From NCBI GenBank assembly GCA_039933315.1, contig JBDTOI010000139.1:1-10529 (forward strand): 10,529 nt of DNA, written 5' to 3'. Positions 8,465 to 10,529 of this stretch are shown piece by piece. The notes beneath the pieces are model-generated. The model worked only from the letters and a program-made list of their open reading frames with translations. It searched no databases and was not told where the DNA came from. The position numbers and the translations under genes are program-made. The stretch's first letter is position 1. Each line of letters opens with the position of its first letter. This stretch comes from DASXRU01 sp039933315 (GTDB lineage: Bacteria; Acidobacteriota; Blastocatellia; Pyrinomonadales; Pyrinomonadaceae).

Positions 8465-9448
8465 ATGTCTACCAAATCCCCCAGCCTCGATCTGCTTCGC
8501 CGTCCGCAGTTGACTCGCTTTGTGGTGGGCGTTGACGGTGGTGGCTCGAAGACGCGTGCCGCCGTATTGGATACCGATCACGTGCTGGGTGAGGGTCAGG
8601 CAGGACCATCGAACCCATTGCGAGTTGGAATCGCCACGGCTGCTGCCGCGGTCCGAGATGCTGTCGATAAAGCGTGCAGCGCGGCCTCCATCAAGCGTCA
8701 TGAAATTGCGGCCGTAGGGGTTGGCTTGGCGGGGGTCAGAAGAGAAGACATTCGCGCGCGTATGCGGGAGGCGCTGATCGCGACGCTGGGAATTAGACAG
8801 ATCGAGTTGGTGAGCGACGGCGACATCGCACTGTCTGCCGCCACCAACGGGCAACCGGGCATTGTGGTAATTGCCGGGACCGGGTCTATCTGCTGCGGCA
8901 TTAACGCCCGCCGAAAACGTGTTTGTGCCGGGGGCTGGGGCCCGCTGGTAGGAGACGAAGGCGGAGGATCATGGATCGCTCGTCGGGCCTTGCTGGCTGT
9001 GGCTTGTGAGTCTGACGGCCGCGGGCCGAAGACGTCCCTGACGCCGGCGGCTTGCGCCTATTTTCATGTTGGGGTCGCTGATGACTTGTCGACGGCGATC
9101 TACGCTCCTACTATCACCAACGAACGCATAGCGGGATTCGCCAGGGGCGTGATCGAAGCGGCCGCATCCGGTGACACAGTCGCACGTAGTATTATCACCG
9201 AAGCAGGAAAAGAGTTGGGCAGAACAATCGTCGCCGTCATCCGCAGGCTGCATATGGAGAACGAGCGTTTTCAGGTCGCTTATGTCGGCGGCATGTTCTC
9301 GGCGGGCGAACTGATAATCGCACCTCTGCGGGAAGAGGTCGAGTTGGTCGCGAAGAAGGCATTCATTGCGCCACCAAACTCTTCACCTACAATAGCGGCT
9401 GCGCGCATGGCTCGTGCTCTCGTAAGTGAACTGGCGCTCGCCGTCTGA
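8465..9448 (+). CDS. BadF/NagK-type N-acetylglucosamine / N-acetylmuramate kinase
   Basis: A 327-residue ASKHA-fold sugar kinase of the BadF/BadG/BcrA/BcrD ATPase family. Phosphate-1 is VGVDGGGSKTRAAVLD (21-36), the probable catalytic Asp is D118 in LVSDGDIALSAA, and phosphate-2 is VIAGTGSI (135-142). The characteristic GGWGPLVGDEGGGSW is at 156-170 and the adenosine motif is AYVGGMFSAG (272-281). Relatives phosphorylate GlcNAc, and MurK of Clostridium acetobutylicum, of this family and also next to murQ, phosphorylates both MurNAc and GlcNAc. Adjacency to murQ 113 bases downstream makes a MurK-like function likely here, since MurQ needs MurNAc-6-phosphate. The ATG at 8465 is preferred because the family motif begins shortly after it, although the Shine-Dalgarno is poor (GGAAGAGG lies about 21 bases upstream). 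The open frame upstream overlaps the LysR gene and is not coding. Confidence 0.87.
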   Translation: MSTKSPSLDLLRRPQLTRFVVGVDGGGSKTRAAVLDTDHVLGEGQAGPSNPLRVGIATAAAAVRDAVDKACSAASIKRHEIAAVGVGLAGVRREDIRARMREALIATLGIRQIELVSDGDIALSAATNGQPGIVVIAGTGSICCGINARRKRVCAGGWGPLVGDEGGGSWIARRALLAVACESDGRGPKTSLTPAACAYFHVGVADDLSTAIYAPTITNERIAGFARGVIEAAASGDTVARSIITEAGKELGRTIVAVIRRLHMENERFQVAYVGGMFSAGELIIAPLREEVELVAKKAFIAPPNSSPTIAAARMARALVSELALAV

Positions 9449-9561
9449 CAACCGTTCTAATTTGAGATCTTAGATTTCAAAATTTGAAATTTCAACATTC
9501 CCATGAAGTTGGGTGTTTTCCACGCGGCTTTTGAACGAACCCTCTCTCTGACCTGGATCAT
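9449..9561. other. Kinase-murQ intergenic spacer with AT-rich palindrome
   Basis: This 113-base spacer is far more AT-rich than its neighbours at its start. It holds atttcaaa (9474-9481) and tttgaaat (9483-9490), a perfect 8-base dyad around one base, flanked by gagatcttag and a further ttgaaatttcaa repetition. Such AAATTTCAAATTTGAAAT-like tracts recur between genes in some environmental genomes, to my recollection. It could be a weak attenuator or a protein site. The remainder shows no clear promoter for murQ. Confidence 0.4.
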
Positions 9562-10479
9562 ATGAAGTCGCCAGACCTCCAGCTTCCCGTCACCGAACAA
9601 GAGAACCCTCGCACATCCAATCTCAGCTCCCTGCCGACAAGTGAAATCGTGCGGCTGATGAACGATGAGGATGCGCTCGTGGCCGGCGCAGTTGCGCGGG
9701 TGCTGGGTGAAGTGACTCGCGCAATTGAAGGAATAGTTAAGCGACTGAAGGACGGCGGCCGCCTTTTCTATATCGGGACTGGAACGTCGGGGCGATTGGG
9801 TGTCCTGGATGCCGCCGAATGCGCGCCGACTTTCGGCGTCTCGCCTGAGTTGGTTCAGGCAGTGATCGCCGGCGGCTATGAAGCATGTTATCGTGCGGTC
9901 GAAGCTTCCGAAGACGACGCCGCGGCTGGCGCTGGTGACCTCAATGGGCGGGGCTTTACGGGAAAGGATGCGCTGGTCGGGATAGCGGCTTCCGGCCGCA
10001 CGCCCTACACGGTCGGCGCAGTTGAGTATGCCCGGGGCCGCGACGCGTTCACGGTTGCTGTTACCTGCACGCCTGACTCGCCGCTGACGCGCGTCGCTGA
10101 AGTCAGCATCGTTCCCCTGGTGGGGCCTGAAGTATTAGCCGGATCGACGCGGCTTAAAGCCGGCACAGCCCAAAAGATGGTGCTCAATATGTTGTCAACT
10201 GCGACGATGATTCGTTTGGGATACGTCAGTGGCAATCGGATGTCCAACATGCAGACGCGCAATTCAAAACTCCGCGCGCGTGCTATACGTATCCTGGCGG
10301 CTGAGGTCGGGATCGATGAACGTGGCGCCGGCGAAACATTGGACCGGGCTGAGGGTAACTTACCGGCTGCTTTGCTGATGGCTAAAACAGGATGTTCGCT
10401 CAAGGATGCGGAACGGGCCCTCGCTGAGGCTGGCGGTGTAGTGACTCGTGCAGTGGAGATACTCGCGAATCGATTGTAG
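9562..10479 (+). CDS. murQ: N-acetylmuramic acid 6-phosphate etherase (MurQ)
   Basis: Cytoplasmic lyase that cleaves the D-lactyl ether of MurNAc-6-phosphate to give GlcNAc-6-phosphate and D-lactate in peptidoglycan recycling (EC 4.2.1.126). The 305-residue length is normal. The N-terminal signature TEQENPRT (11-18) is followed by the SIS sugar-phosphate fold with GRLFYIGTGTSGRLGVLDAAEC (66-87). E86 matches the catalytic Glu of E. coli MurQ (E83), and E117 in ASEDD matches the second Glu (E114). IAASGRTPY (141-149) and GPEVLAGSTRLKAGTAQK (188-205) are the classic family blocks. A UBA-like C-terminal helical part spans about 255-305. The ATG at 9562 fits the family start, although the ribosome site is weak. 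Its substrate is probably supplied by the upstream kinase. The TAG stop lies within the GTAG that begins the following REP palindrome. Confidence 0.96.
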   Translation: MKSPDLQLPVTEQENPRTSNLSSLPTSEIVRLMNDEDALVAGAVARVLGEVTRAIEGIVKRLKDGGRLFYIGTGTSGRLGVLDAAECAPTFGVSPELVQAVIAGGYEACYRAVEASEDDAAAGAGDLNGRGFTGKDALVGIAASGRTPYTVGAVEYARGRDAFTVAVTCTPDSPLTRVAEVSIVPLVGPEVLAGSTRLKAGTAQKMVLNMLSTATMIRLGYVSGNRMSNMQTRNSKLRARAIRILAAEVGIDERGAGETLDRAEGNLPAALLMAKTGCSLKDAERALAEAGGVVTRAVEILANRL

Positions 10480-10529
10480 GGGCGTCCCTCCGTGGGCGCC
10501 CCTCTGTTCCGATGACGAGGGGCGCCCAC
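10477..10529. repeat. Inverted pair of REP-like palindromes (GTAG type), cut by window end
   Basis: The left arm at 10480-10504 begins directly after the murQ stop and forms a hairpin (ggggcg at 10479-10484 with cgcccc at 10497-10502, extended by a T-G and two C-G pairs). After a 12-base spacer, gaggggcgcccac at 10517-10529 is the exact reverse complement of the last 13 bases of the left arm, so a second inverted palindrome continues past the window edge. It is the same family as 7295-7373 and sits the same way on a gene's stop codon. Confidence 0.85.

Overview
The window is a GC-rich bacterial chromosome segment with ordinary metabolic genes and an unusually dense load of small non-coding palindromic repeats. 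Gene content, the repeat types and the scattered gene order fit an uncultured or poorly studied member of the Acidobacteriota (a Blastocatellia-like lineage would be my first guess). This is inference: there is no rRNA or other marker gene here. No tRNA, rRNA, CRISPR array or transposase gene was seen.

Layout. (1) Bases 1-194 hold a palindromic intergenic element (family A, copy 1). (2) 224-1477 (+) is a XylH/RbsC-type sugar ABC transporter permease whose ATPase and binding-protein partners would lie left of the window. (3) 1478-1695 is intergenic and carries degenerate 9-10-bp-period repeats (families B and C). (4) 1696-3240 (+) is a GH57/DUF3536 glycoside hydrolase that looks cut short at its C-terminus by an inverted pair of REP-like palindromes (3207-3290). 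(5) 3295-5328 (+) is glycogen branching enzyme glgB, starting 4 bases after that repeat. (6) 5370-5543 is family A, copy 2. (7) 5547-5981 (-) is a small retropepsin-like aspartic protease. (8) 6176-7294 (+) is a class V aminotransferase-fold PLP enzyme. (9) 7295-7373 is a second inverted REP pair between convergent genes. (10) 7384-8340 (-) is a LysR-type regulator. (11) 8465-9448 (+) is a BadF/NagK/MurK-type amino-sugar kinase, divergent from the LysR gene. (12) 9562-10479 (+) is murQ. (13) 10480-10529 is a third inverted REP pair, cut by the window edge.

How the genes fit together. GH57 and glgB suggest alpha-glucan (glycogen) metabolism. The kinase and murQ make a short cell-wall amino-sugar recycling module: the kinase would make MurNAc-6-P and/or GlcNAc-6-P, and MurQ would split MurNAc-6-P into GlcNAc-6-P and D-lactate. 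A divergently transcribed LysR regulator is the obvious candidate controller.

I do not see a new multi-gene system. The most unusual signal is in the repeats. REP-like palindromes headed by GTAG/GTAA sit directly on gene ends. They supply the stop codon of two genes, and in a third case they appear to have replaced the end of an enzyme gene.
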